Origin: Neopestalotiopsis rosae
Taxonomy: Eukaryota; Ascomycota; Sordariomycetes; Amphisphaeriales; Sporocadaceae
DNA: 64,000 nucleotides
Reading direction: 5' to 3'
Assembly: GCA_023078685.1 (NCBI GenBank)
Contig: JALGAS010000003.1
Location: forward strand, 6,076,001 to 6,140,000
The first letter of the stretch is position 1; every line of letters begins with the position of its first letter. The translations under genes were made by a program, and so were the position numbers. The notes beneath the pieces are model-generated. The model had not been told where the DNA came from and did no database searches. It saw only the letters and a list, made by a program, of their open reading frames with translations. Below, piece after piece: positions 24,294-37,142 of the stretch.

Positions 24294-27200
24294 CAAGCTT
24301 ACTGCACGCGACGCCGCAGACACGGGAAGCATGCAGTATGTTACCTTGGTAATAATTGACGGGGCGGGACGTAGGGCGATGCCGTGCAAAGGCTGTTTGA
24401 AACTTGTCTCGATAATGCCTAGATGTCAGTAACCTTCGCGCTCAAGGTTCCGCAAAAGAGATTTGCCTCTTTCTTCTTTCGATTCTTCATCATCCTCGTT
24501 TTTTCATTTCATTTCATAAATCTGAAGATCCCCAAAAACGTTGAAGTGCGTGACATTGTAGCAGACAACAAAGGTACTCCAGGCCGCAAAAGATGGTTTG
24601 ATTGCTTGTCGGATAGGACGGGAATCAATCAAGATCATCTGCAGGTCCTGAAAGTAGCGAGTACTACCCTGTGTGCCAGACTGTAAGCATGTGCCGCTTA
24701 ATTGAGCAATTTTTCGGCAATGCCTAGAGTTGAAAAAAGAGAATTTTGCAGCGACTGAAATGTTGGTTGTTGGTCCTGACCAGCGAAATCACTGAATGAA
24801 TCAATAGCCATGTCTGTCTTGTTCGTGATCGATCATAAATGCGGTAAGAGCAACAAGGGTGATGCCCATCTTGGCCGGAATATAAGGAGGCTGTGCAGCT
24901 CTAAGCAGATCTGTGGTGGCCACACCTCGCAGGAACACGACATTGGTGGCGAAGTACAGACGAATAGAATGACCGCTAGTATTCTCGTCAGGGCGAGTTG
25001 ATAGACGATTGGAGGTGCATCGCGTCGTATCCTGCGTCGGCCAGTTGTTGTATGATATTATATGTGCGGCCGTTATGAGACCTTTGATTTTGCGCTCGTC
25101 GCTTTTCTCCACGGTACCAAGCAATCGTGCCGAGCTGAAGGGGTCAAAGTCGGGAGACCTCGAGATTGAAGTGTGTCCCACCATTTGAGATGTCTAGCCC
25201 TTTCAGGGAAGCCATTATGAGTTGAACGAACGCTGATTGACTTGACGGAGCGATATGGAAGACTACCGCTACGGCAACCAAAAGTCCATTTCATCGCTAG
25301 TAGGGCAAGATATCTCGAGCTAAAAGCACTGACAAGCTGTTGCAGTGTGAATAGAAACCGCTTCTTGATACGTAATAAGTACCAGAAAACCGCAAAGGAC
25401 CTTCAACCTCTAGTTGACGTAATAAGCTACTGTTTAGGATGAGTAAAGTGGTGATCAATACTATGCCAGTCTTGGAGACCGTTTTCGCTATAACAGCAGG
25501 TATTTGGTCGGTCCATATGCAACGGCTGGTAACGGATCTGCGCACTTTCAGATATCTTGGCAGCTGCTGACGAGTATTTCCCCGGCCGAGTTAGCAGCAA
25601 CGTAGTGCAAAGAAAAGCCCCTTCGGGTCGGGGAAATGCATATGGTAGCGCCAAATTGAACTCAATGGCATCGGCCGTGTTGAAGATCATTGCGTGGACA
25701 GCGGAGATCCGGCGGGCTGGTCCAGGCAAGCATAGCGAGCCAGCCAGCAGCAAGAATTGCAGGACAAACAAAAACGCGACAAAAAAAAAAGTTGGAAACC
25801 ATCAAGGCGCAGAGTTTGAGAGCTTGCAAGCTTGCATGTTCTGGGCGGCACTCGACGCCCCCTCTGGCCACCCACGTCGGTCGAGCGCTGGGTCCGAGTC
25901 AAGCTCAAAGGAAGTAAACAAACGACGGCGCCATGTCGACCTCAAATACCTGCCTCCCCGTCAATGTCATTGTCGGCCAGAGGAGATGAAAACTTGACGA
26001 AACTGCCCCAAAATACTTGGATAATGGCAGTTTTGAGGCAGCCAGAACGTGTACTACAACAGCTGCCGACCTGTCAAAGCTGGAAGCGGCACAGGTTAAC
26101 TAAAATAGCTTCGTATTAACGTAGATCTTCAATCAGCTAGCAGACGCGTTAGCTCAAAGTCCATGCTTCCTTCTTCGTAAGCCAGGGGCAGCGCTTGAAA
26201 ACTCCCTGTTCCCTGCCCTGCCAGTCCCAGCGACCAACAATGTCTGCGTTGCTATGGGTCCATGACAGCAAGATCGGCCGATCCTGACTTTCCATTCTGC
26301 GATATTCCGTTCTGCCGCACCTGCACTGCAACTGGACTCACCTAACCGTAACTAACAACGTCGTCTGCCTGAACCTGAATGTAGCGATCGAGGTTATCAA
26401 GGTCCCTAATCTGATTGGCAAGCAGTACAATGTGTCTGGTCTAAATTATGCATACTTGATCTTGGATTGCCTTAGGTTATGCAATAGCTATTCGTATTGC
26501 GTGGTTGTGTGTGTGCATGGCGAATGCGGAATAGTCTTCATATGCACTTGGCACTGCACCCTTACCTGCTAGACTCGAGGTCCTCCCAGTATGGGATTTG
26601 AGGAAATGCGGTCTTTATCCCCCATGCTCGTCGAATCCAGGAAAAGAAAAGCAACATGAAACGAAGCACCTTGCGGGACTTATCTGGTCTGCACACACTT
26701 CAATACATCTTGTTGTCCAGTAATAGAAGTTGCGAGGATCAGATGTCATATCATACATGTTATGTAGCCATGTAATACCACAGGTGGTGATCAGATGTTT
26801 CTTGACCTGGAGGGACAAAACGTGGCCAGGTTTCGAATCAAAAGGCCTTGGAAAAAATAGACCAGACCAGCCCTCCCTTGAGCATCCATACAAGACAGGT
26901 TGGACGTGCCGGAAGACGCGGGCTTCTTTCTGCCCCACCACCTGGGTTAGCAGCTGTCCACCCAGGATTCGTATTGCGTGCGAAGCTGGGGGATTACACG
27001 TGGACGCTGGCGTTGACAGCTTCTACGGCTTTCTGCCAACAACATGGAGAACATGGATGACGAGCGACTCAGCTCAAAGTTACTTTGCCTCTAGGACAGC
27101 AGATGACAGAAAATCAGAAGGAGAAACAAGTAATTAACTATGCTGCACTGCCCATGGTCTAGAAGACGAGATTGCTGTGCGACATATTCATTGACGCGAA

Positions 27201-28881
27201 CGGCTGCTGCGTCACCTGCGAGAATCTCGACCATAACCAAACTTAAAAAGAATTCGAATGGCAGAGAGACAGCCGAGGATGGATTGACGTGTCCTATTTT
27301 CTTCACATCCCGTCGTTGAGAGGATACATCAATACGCCCTCTGCCTGCTTACCCTACATACCACGAATATTCGCGTTTCTCGGGTTGTCCGCCATCGTTT
27401 AGGGATCCGAAAGCATCCCAGATCTTCCGTGGGTGGTGTGATTGGAATTGCCGGGCCTCTTGATATATCTCTGCCCCTGCCGAGACGACAGACCCTAGAG
27501 TTGTTTGAACTCTTGGCCTTTCTGAATTACTTCCGTGGCAACCGAAACATATTCACAACCGGCCGCAAACATTTTTTTTGTCTGTCGTCGAATACCAACC
27601 TACCTAACAACACATCGAGACCGACGCGCATTACAATCAAGAAGAGATATATTTATTCTTCACTCGACTGCAATTGGCACGGACTGACTGTCTTCCATCC
27701 CTCTTTGACTTTTTAGTCACAGCCAGCCAGCATATCTGACGCTAGGACATCCCGACTTGGCTTTTCGCCGGCACTCGCAGGTCCGGGAGGCCTATGCATG
27801 CCGCAAAGCACTGACTGCACTGCGCACTCATCACTGCAGCTGAATTCACTACTGAAAAGCTAGGTACTATACCTTGCGCATCTGCACGTATCGGTGTAAG
27901 CTGCGCAAATACATTGCTTGCGCAGAAACCATCAGACGGTCAGTCTATTCTATCCTTTGCCCCTAAGAAAGTGTAGGCAGAGAAGGCAGCGGGAGTTTCC
28001 CTGCAGCAGCTGTTTCATTGGCCGTTGTGCCAATGTGCTTCTCAATTGCCTTTTGCTCATCGTTCTGTCATTCTTCTGGATGATCGTCAGAAGAGACTCA
28101 GAAGGGCGGCGTTCCTGAAACACCGATCACCGGATTCTAACGCACACAGTACATACAGAATTGGCATATGCAAAGATTCATACACACTCTTGACACTTTT
28201 ATTTCCCTGACCTACATCTCAACCTACCGAACCAGGACGGCACATAATTGCCTAGGCCATCACTGAGCCATCATCGCGTCTCGTCAAACGCCTATTTGAC
28301 GTCACTCTTCGATAGTAACATCTGCAAGCGCCGCCCTACACTAAAGGGAAGAGCTCTTGAAGGCCAATTAAGCTGCGTGAAGCAACCGCGCGGAACTAGC
28401 TCTCGAGTCATTCCACCATAATCGACATTTTTTGGGTCACTTTCTTCAGAGGAAGTTAGAACAATCTGATCTGAAAGTCAACGCCAGACCATAATTGCAA
28501 TTACAGCAAGATCGACCGGTCCCCTCATACTAGGGCGCCAAACCAGCACCAGACAGCTGGGCCCGAGCAAGCAACTCTACTACTGGGCACTATACTTTCT
28601 TTTCACTACCACATTCAAGTCACCTTTTTTTTTGTGTCCCCAACCCAGTATTGATTTCATCTGGCAGCGGCCCATTTTTGTTTTTGGTTTCAGAACCCCT
28701 TTGTTTAGTTCTTGCGACGAACTTCCCCTAGTCGATCGCGGGTGCTGTATCTCGATCACGCGAAACAGCAATTCCTTGAATTTCGCTGCTTCTGAGACGA
28801 GGGAGCACCTAGGATCTACGCCGGGGGTTGCAGGCCCGTCCCCGTTCAATAGCTTGGAGCTGCTGCGACTGTGTCTCCATA

Positions 28882-28946
28882 GAAGCAGCAAAGCAGCAAG
28901 CAAGGCAAGCAGGCAAGCAGGCAAGCAAGCAAGCAGCAGGCGGCAG
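28882..28946. repeat. GCAAG/GCAGG short tandem repeats
   Basis: Imperfect repeats of gcaagcag and gcaagcaa over about 65 bases, followed by three gtgctt units at about 28965-28985. They lie about 800 bp upstream of the DUF2406 start, in probable promoter or 5' leader sequence. Confidence 0.85.
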
Positions 28947-29723
28947 TAAGGACCCCTGGGCAGTGCTTGTGCTTGTGCTTGCGCAGGCATCCCTAAAAAA
29001 GCCCACCCCCGTAGCAACGGATCCTTCTTCCCTACCCAAGCTACCCCATTGCCCAGAAATCAAATCAATCGAGATACGACGCAACCAAAACAGGTCACTT
29101 TTGGCGGCACGCCGACTGCGACAGGTACACCACACCACATTGGTACCGCCCGCGCCCGCGCCGCACACACCCCATCAACTTACATTTGATTGATGCTAGG
29201 TTGCCAACCCCCCAGCCGCGACTTACCTGCCCAACAACTACCTAGACAACCCTGCCGCCCACCTTGGTTCGTAGGCTCCGAGGTTCCACCCTGCTACCGT
29301 CTTTAACTGGCCGGCCAGGATTCCCAAAGCAAGCTTCTTGAAAGAAAAGAAAGAAGAAAAAATACCTTTCATACCTTGCACAACCTGGCTTGCTTGGGTA
29401 GTAGTAGTAGCTGGCCTGTCCTCCGTCGCTCGCTCGCTCGCTCAGGCCATTCATTCATTCTCCATCCCACGATAAGACATTCGGCAGGCGGTTCGTCGGT
29501 GCCTCTACCAGGAAGACCATCTTCCCATAAGCAGGGTTCGTAAATTGGCACCTCACAATCGCTTCTTGCGCTATCAAAACTCATCGCCCACTCTTTTCCT
29601 GTCCGTCGTCGATCCACCCAGTCCACTTTCCTGGTATCAACTCCACCTCTCTAGTCGCTTCCCTCCGATATCCCAGTAACACGATCAGCGATATAATAGA
29701 GCTGCCGATCCCAGTCCGCGACA

Positions 29724-31217
29724 ATGGCGTCTCACGACTACAACCGTCATCCGCTGCCAGCTCCGCCGTCACAGAGCCAGTACGATCAGCAGCACTCCTA
29801 TCCGTCGTCTTACAACAATCAGTCCTCGCTGCCTCAGCAATCGACGAGTCAACAGCAGTATCAGTCACGACAACAGCAGCAACAGCTTTCAAACGCCCAG
29901 TCAAAGCCAGCAGCGTCAGCGTATCCACCGGCTTCTCAGCAACAGAAATCGGAACGACGACCCAGATCCAGAGGCTTCAGCTTTCGATCAGACAAATCGC
30001 AAAAGAACGAGTCTGCCACCGGTCACAGTCGCAAACTCTCGGGCGGAGCCCTTCACGAGACACACGCAGAGAAGGAAGCAAAAAGACTAAACACAAAAGC
30101 CGATCCTACCATGGCCATGCAGGAAGCAGAGCCTTGTAAGTCCGACAAATAACGATATAGGCCTCCGATCTCCCAGGTATCCAACTTTTCACTAACCTGC
30201 CATGTAGCCGCCGTTGCTCGTGCAGCTATCAATTGGGACGAGAAACCACCTCTTTCTTCGATTCAGCACAAAGATGCTTCTGGTAATATAATTGGTGAGT
30301 GCAGTCTACTGAGCCCTGGGCAAGAACAATGATAAAAGCAAGATCTAACATGAAACGCAGCTGATCCTGATCGCTCGAACCCAACAAGAAGCAAGTGGGA
30401 ACGACCTCTGGACACGATTCGTAGTTTCGAGGCTGCGTTCGATGATGGCTATAGCAGCCGCCAATCTGTGTACCGAGCAGACTCGGACTCACAGTCAACT
30501 TGGAACAGGAGGAGTAGCTACTATGGCAGTAAGCCAAGTCGAAGCTCACGCTTCCCTGACAAGCATACTTACCGTATGAAATCAGACTCCAATGGCCCAC
30601 GTTTCCCTCATGAGGGTTACTATGGTGGCCGATCCGGCTCGACTCAGCGCCCGGATAGCGTCAACTATGACCCCCGCAGTGGCGGGCCGAGAGACAGTTA
30701 TTTTGATGGCTTCGATTCTGGAGCTGGCGGCCCGTACGGCGGAAATGCCCCAAGAAACAGATTCTCTCGCCAGCCCGCTGAGCAGTACAGCCACCCGGCT
30801 GTGAACAGAAATGTCTATCCCAGTCCCGGCAACCACAGATCCTACGAAACAGTAGCGTCTGGATCTGGAAGCGCAAGCTACGGGGAACACTCGGGGTATC
30901 AGACTGATCCTACTAGCAGTGAGAACAGCTCTATCAATCGACGTTCGCCCCAAAAGAGGCAACAAGATCCTCAAAATGACTATGGCATCAGCTTTGGACA
31001 GACACCCGGTTACCGACCACCAGTTTTGGGAGAACCTGCATCGCAGCCCAGGACGATGCCTGATAACTCGCACGCGCCGCCACCCCCGCCCAAGAATGGC
31101 GGTGGCGTGCTTTTGAGGAAGAGCTCCAAAGCAGCAGTCTCAGCCGAGGCACAGAGACCAGATATGGGAGATAAACGAAAGAGCTGGTTTACCCGACGCT
31201 TCAGCAAGAACTCCTAA
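29724..31217 (+). CDS. DUF2406 family protein
   Basis: Exons 29724-30135, 30208-30294 and 30361-31217 encode 451 aa; donors are GTAAGT and GTGAGT and all phases close. The N-terminus (about 100 residues) is Q/S/P-rich and disordered. A conserved core follows at about residues 118-195: ALHETHAEKEAKRLNTKADP, then AVARAAINWDEKPPLSSIQHKD, then ADPDRSNPTRSKWERPLDTI. This fits the fungal DUF2406 family, whose biochemical role is unknown to me. The C-terminal half is Gly/Ser/Tyr/Arg-rich low-complexity sequence, then a proline run and a basic tail (KRKSWFTRRFSKNS). The tail could associate with membranes or nucleic acid, but that is a guess. Confidence 0.82.
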
Positions 31218-32004
31218 AGACCGTGGGACTTGCTGAGCATACCCACCATGCATTGCATTGCATTGGATTGTATTTGCCGGTTTCGACTTTAGATACCCAC
31301 GGCCGTCTGGACGTTTCGTGTTCGGCCATTCACGGAGGCTAACCCTCCTGACGGCCCTCTGGACGTTTGAGGAACTTTCGTGCTTCGTGCCAATCCACGG
31401 TATGCCCCCGGGCCAGCTCCTCTGTCGAGAGCCCGCAAAGCTGGTCTTGGTTCGGGGCTATAGCAGGGGAGTGAGCTTTGCACCTTGATGATTTTGCATT
31501 TTGCAAGAAGGCGCTCGGCGTGGAAACAACATTCGATTTAAGTACATACGAAGTTAGGATTTGAGATTATGAGCAAACGTTGAAAAGACGTTGATATAGG
31601 AAGGCCTCTTGCCCAGCGGGTGGGGAGTGGTTAGTTCCACGGTGTTGAAAGTACAGAGGATACCGGTTCGCGGAAGCTGTTTCAACGCGACGTCCTACAA
31701 CATAGCACTTTACTACATTAATACTTCTGCGACTGCGGCAGGACGGGGCCTGCGCACAAATGATATCTACGACGAGGACATGGGGCTAATCATTGCCAGT
31801 ATCACCAACTTTGGATGGGCAGTCGTTTGACTGTGTCAGTTTAGGCAATGTGTCTATAGATGGTGGCTTTCTTGACTTAGCCACCAAACGAAATCAAAAT
31901 TTCTTTTTTCTCTCGAAAAGTCTCGATTATACTATCCACTGATTTCTAGTCTTTTGAATGGTTCCAGCTTGACTTTGCATCCATAAGCCACATCACTTTG
32001 ATGA
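31218..32004. other. Convergent 3' spacer
   Basis: 787 bases between the stop codons of the DUF2406 gene (+) and VMA21 (-). No supported gene. It probably holds both 3' UTRs. Confidence 0.5.
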
Positions 32005-32585
32005 TTAACGCTGCTTCTTGGTGTCTTTCTTCTTTTCTTCCAACTGCTCAGACTGGTCTTCATTATAAGCCACAATCACATAGGCGACAAGCACCACATT
32101 TGCCATGATGGCGGCCAGCGCTCCAGCAAATGTAGAATTTCCTGATGACAGTTGTTAGCTACACCCCGGCTGATTCAAGTAATGGTTGGAATACAAATAC
32201 GAATGGAAGATGATAATAATGAGATAGCATACCCTTGAATAGAGTGTTCACCGTAGCATAGTATGAACCAATCGGCACGACAATCATGGCAAGTGTAAAG
32301 GCGAGAAGCTTAATAATTACGTCCCTAGAATCAGACTCATTAGCTTTGGAGTTTTCCATATTACTTCCTGTTGTGTAATTTCCAATAAGAGGAGAAGAAC
32401 CGGCTGTCCCAAGGGAATCCCGGGAGCTTTTGCAAATCCGGCCAGCAAGCACGACAACATCAATACACTTACGCGGGTACAGCGGGAGAGATGTTGGACT
32501 TTTCGCTGGCTGCGGGGCTGGCGCCAATGCTGTCATCTTTCTCGAGGATCGACTTTTCCGTCGACACGATCCTGCGGCTTGCCAT
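32005..32585 (-). CDS. VMA21: V-ATPase assembly integral membrane protein VMA21
   Basis: Three minus-strand exons, 32585-32473, 32324-32233 and 32141-32005, total 342 nt, 113 aa, all phases consistent. The start MASRRIVSTEKSILEKDDSI and the AASEKSNISPAVPA segment are characteristic of filamentous fungal Vma21. Two membrane segments are seen: LLAFTLAMIVVPIGSYYATV and LAAIMANVVLVAYVIVAY. The C-terminus ends KKQR, a KKxx di-lysine ER-retrieval signal as in yeast Vma21. It acts in the ER to assemble the V0 sector of the vacuolar proton pump. The gene is divergent from the FUN30 gene. Confidence 0.94.
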
Positions 32586-33541
32586 GATGATGGTGGTGGT
32601 GATGACAGAGGAGCTGTTAACTGTGAGTTCGTGGTTGCTGCTTGGAATAGTTTTGCTGAAATGAGGCCTGCAGTCGTAGATGCCTTTGAGTGTTTTGGTG
32701 CCCTGTGGCTTGAAAGGAAGAGAGGTAATTGGTCTTGAGCTGTGGCTGGTACGTACGCAGCAATGGTGTTGTTCACGTATGTAAGGAGACTGGAGCTTGT
32801 AAAGTTGAGCGTTTGCTTGATTTGGTACCTGCCTATCTGTCTGTCTGGTCAGTGCTTTTTTCGGAACCGTGCCTTTTGCGGTGGGAACCACTCACTGGTG
32901 GGATGGCCAGATTGCCCCGGATTCCGTCATAGTGGTTACCCATCTATTAAGCTGACCAGCACTAACAGCCTTGTGAATCTTGGGAATTCAGTGATGTTCG
33001 TTCTCTGCATGAGAATATATATGTATAGCCATCGTTCTGATAACGTTAAATTAAACTTCAATAATAGCCCTATACTGAACTGTGCATAATTCATGAATGT
33101 CGAATATCAACGTCCCAAATACAGAGTGCCATACTATCGTGTCAGTATACTGCCCATTAAGGTCAGGTGACGTCGCGTTTGTACTAGTCGCGTCCCTGTG
33201 CGCATCCAGACCAAAATTTCCGCGTGCAAGAAGCCGTCCATGTCCCAACTGGCACGGCACCTCCATTCCTGACCACAACCCACCAAGTCCGTCCTGCTGC
33301 CAATCCGCACCCTTCATTTCAAACAAGCAGAGACGGACGTTTAGTGGTGTCTTGCAGAGGTTGAGCACCCCAATTTCTTGTGTTCAATTGCTTCAAGCAT
33401 TATTTGCAGCACCATCACCCCCGCCATCCTTCTCTTCACACCGATAGAGAAGCGCTCAACGGGTGACGATTGCTTGGAAGGAGTGGAGGAATGAAAACCT
33501 GGAAGCACCGTCTATAATTTGAGAGATCAGAGGTCGAAAAA
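32586..33541. promoter_or_regulatory. Divergent promoter region VMA21 / FUN30
   Basis: 956 bases between two divergently transcribed housekeeping genes. No coding sequence I can support. C/T-rich sequence at about 33240-33430 is probably the FUN30 leader. Confidence 0.5.
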
Positions 33542-36500
33542 ATGGTCAACAGAATACCAGGGTTGCGGACGAGCTCCCCCTCGCTCCCCTCGACGCCAAA
33601 CGGAGCAAGCACCAAAGCTGCACGGTTCGACATTGAAGACGAGGACCTCGATGAGCTTGCCCACAGCATTCCCGATTCTTCACCTTACTTCACCCAAGCT
33701 ACACAGATAGTCAATCGCACGACGCAACCGACACAAATCATCAACAGAACCACACAACCTACCCAGATTGTTGAGAAGCGCACAACGCTACAGCGCTCGT
33801 CTCCTCCGATCCCAGATACCCCTCGAACCGTGATCGAAGTCCCTGCGTCGTCGCCGTTCCAGACGCAATCGGCGCAGAAGAGGCAAACGTCAAACATGAA
33901 CTCTCAGCCGTCCAGGCCAGGGCCTGCGCCTGGCCGATTGGCATCTGTGATGGCGCCGGCAGGTACGGTCTTTCGAGCGCCTGCATCTGCTGCCGCGCGC
34001 CGACCTCAACCAGCCGTCAAACGGCAGTTTCTCAGTAACCTCAACTCTGACGATGATTTGACCAACGACTACAAGCGATCGGACAGCTCAGACGATGATC
34101 AAAGGCCAATGCGGGGTGAGATCAGGCCGTCGTCCTTTGTTAAGACGAGCGATAACAAAGACATTCATCTCAATGACATTCACGATCTCAGGCTTCGCTA
34201 TCTCACAAGGCAGGTCCACAAGTGCGTTGTTAAAAGCAAACCGAACATTACATACCGACAATGCCGAGATGCTTTGCAGGACAATGGCTTGCAAATGAAC
34301 CCTGCCGTAGAGTCGTTACTTGATGAAATCGGTACAAAACCAGCAGCTTCTTCACAGGGTTTTGGATCAAAGTCGAAGACAACAGCTAATCAGCCACAAT
34401 CGAAAAGCTGGACACAAACCAAACTGACAGGTCCATCCAAACCTCGAACGGGTTCGAGCTCACCACCACCTTCACCCGAGCCGGCTAAGAATATCGCGCC
34501 TCGCAGACGTCTAATTAAAGGCCGCCGAAATCGATCCGCTTCGCCAGACAACGTATTCTCAGTCTCATCGTCACATGTGGCCTCATCAGCTGCAACATCA
34601 CCCGGCAGGTCATCGCCAGATAAGCCTGCGAGAATGGGGGCCCGCGCGAGTGCGTCCGGAGATTCTCAGTCTCAGCATGGCAAAGCCCGACATCAACAGG
34701 CTGCGGGACGCGCTGAAGTAATCACTATTGACTCAGAATCCGACCTAAGCTCTGACGATGATCTTCCATCCCTCGATAAATTTGGCAGCAGAAAGCGCAA
34801 ATTGGTATCAGCCACTGAGAAGACGCCGCAACCCAAGAAGCGTGGTCGGCTGGTCAGCGGCAAGGAAAAGGCGACGAGCGAAGCCAAGGTGTCCAAGGTG
34901 GCAAAGGCTGCGCCAAAAGTCATAGAGTTGTCGGACGATGTGCAATCAGATGAGAGCGAACCTTTCCCCACGGATATCGACACGGATTCAGATGCATCTG
35001 GTGTCAGCGAGATCCGCGGACCGCGTAAGGAGCATAGTAAGGTCCTCGAGTATCTGAATACTTGTACGCCCGAGGCACTCGCAAGAATGACGGGAAGCAC
35101 AGTCAAGGATTCGCAGTTGATCACCTCCAAAAGGCCATTCCAAAGTTTTGAAGAGGTTGAAAACATCAAGGCTAAGGGCACGAAAGCCAAGTCCAAGCAG
35201 GGAGGTATTGGTGAAATCATCATCGACAAGCTGGACACCTGGTTCAAGGCATTCGATGCCGTAACGACAGTCATCAACAAGTGTGTTGAGCGTGGTGATC
35301 TGATCAAGAACATCATGGACAGATGGGACATGGACACAAACGGACAGTCCAAGTCAGATTCAGAAGTTGTGGACCGAGCATACAAGGCATTGCCAATTGC
35401 GAAGCGTCCGGCCCTCATGGACGAAAATGTCCAACTCAAATCGTACCAACTCTTTGGCCTCAATTGGATGAGCCTCCTGCACAAGCTGGGATATAGCGCG
35501 ATCCTTGCTGATGACATGGGTCTCGGAAAGACTTGTCAAGTCATATCCCTGATCTCTCATCTCATCGACACCCAGCCTGACGCCAGGCCTCACCTCATCA
35601 TGGTGCCTCCAAGTACGCTTGAAAATTGGGCCAATGAATTCGAAAGATTCGCTCCCTCGATCAGCATTCATATCTACTCTGGTAAGTTGCAATATTTTGT
35701 GTCAATGTTTGATCAAGTTCACTAATAACAACATAGGCAATAATCGACGAGATGTTGAGCCTTCAGATATCGCCGCAGAGTATGATGTTGTCCTGACTTC
35801 GTACTCCATGGTCGAGAGGAAAGCAGATGACTTGTATTGGCTGTCGGGGCTGAAACCTCATGTCGCAGTCTTTGACGAAGGTCATAAGCTCAAGAACCCG
35901 AATACGATTCTATACAACCATTTGTCCCGACTGCCGTCAAAATGGCGACTAGTACTTACCGGAACTCCAGTCCAAAACAACTTGAAAGAACTGCTAGGTC
36001 TCCTGAGCTTCGTCGAGCCCAGTCTATTCGAAGCCGGTGTCTTGCAAAAGATGCATACCATCTTTGAGGCCAAGGTCCCGAACAAGGATGTTCTCAACTT
36101 TGCCGCCCTTGCAAAAGAAAGAGTCAGCAATGCGCGTACCATAATGAAGCCGTTCATTCTGCAACGACGTAAAGACGAGGTGATAGGCCTTCCTAAGAGG
36201 ACAGATCTGGTTGAGTTGATCCCACTGGCTGGAGCCCAAAAAGTGCTATACGAGGGAATCAAGGAGAGTTTCCTGGCCGGAAAGACCAAAGCCAGAGGCA
36301 ACAAGGATAAGGGCAACCTGTGGCAGCAACTCCGCAAAGCAGCCATACATCCTCAGCTCTTCCGAAGACATTTCACGGATGAGCTCATCAATGAGATGAT
36401 CGACCTCCTGTGGAAAGCACCAATCACGCTTCCTGTGCAAAGCAAGGAACCGAGGTTCAAGAATATGTGGCGCGAGGAGCTCATGGGCGAGTCGGATTTC

Positions 36501-37142
36501 AGCTTGCATCTGTTGTGCAAGGATTATCCCAAGTACTTGAGTCGCTTTGACGTTCCTCACCAGTCTTGGGAAGAAGCACCCAAGGTCAAGAAACTATTGG
36601 AGTTGATTCGCGGCTACCAGGCCAATGGAGACCGCTGTCTCGTGTTCTCCCGCTATGAAATGGTCATCGACATTCTCAGGGAGACACTGCATTATGCCGA
36701 GATGCCGTACTGCGAATTGACTGGTAGATCGGGTGTCGCCGAACGTTTCCCAGAGATTGAACGATTCAATGAGAATCCAGACATACCAGTCTTCTTGCTC
36801 ACGACAGGAGCCGGTGGCACTGGTCTCAATTTGACCGCTGCCAATAAGATCATCTTGTTCGATCAGTCAGACAACCCACAGGAAGATGTTCAGGCTTCCA
36901 ACCGAGCACATCGTATCGGACAGACTCGCGAAGTCGAAGTCATCCGGCTGATTACCGAAAAGACGATCGAGACAATGATTTTCAACTCTTGTGTCAAGAA
37001 GCTGACTCTCGCCGCTTCAGTCGAGGGCGTTGTTGAAGATGAGGAAAGTTTAGAGGAGGAGTGTCGCAAGAAGATGCTTCTTGGCGAAGAAGAGGAGGTT
37101 GAAGTTCCTCCTTCACAAGCGATTGCATTATCCCAAGCATGA
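33542..37142 (+). CDS. FUN30: SNF2-family ATP-dependent chromatin remodeller, FUN30/SMARCAD1 type
   Basis: Exons 33542-35681 and 35737-37142 (55-nt intron, GTAAGT donor, ACTAAT branch, CATAG acceptor) give 1181 aa, close to yeast Fun30 (1131). A disordered S/P-rich N-terminus carries three 10-residue repeats at about residues 54-83. A CUE-like ubiquitin-binding segment is at about 205-260 (LRYLTRQVHKCVVKSKPNIT, then a LQDNGLQMNPAVESLLDE stretch). ATPase motifs: DDMGLGKT (about 656, motif I), DEGHKLKN (about 760, motif II), TGTPVQNNL (motif III) and QASNRAHRIGQT (about 1099, motif VI). The DEGH box is typical of FUN30. The family slides and edits nucleosomes, supports heterochromatin silencing and promotes long-range resection at DNA breaks. 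A second acidic SDD/DSD-rich patch lies at about 395-480. Confidence 0.95.
33701..33790 (+). repeat. Three 30-bp in-frame repeats in FUN30
   Basis: Three adjacent 30-bp units encode TQIVNRTTQP, TQIINRTTQP and the diverged TQIVEKRTTL. They sit in the disordered N-terminus, after an acidic block. Nucleotide divergence between units with retained peptide suggests the repeat is not brand new. Confidence 0.9.

Larger units (their letters stand above)
23347..29723. other. 6.4-kb region without recognisable genes
   Basis: No frame in this stretch resembles a known family, and none exceeds about 150 codons. The longest (for example 25557-25997 + and 26730-27137 +) overlap equally long frames on the other strand and show no domain. 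Visible structure: a 29-base T run at 24263-24291, GCAAGCA-type repeats at 28882-28946, short CGCT and CATT microsatellites near 29425-29460, and pyrimidine-rich sequence approaching 29724 that could be promoter and long 5' UTR of the DUF2406 gene. Undetected short-exon genes or non-coding RNAs are possible. Confidence 0.5.
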
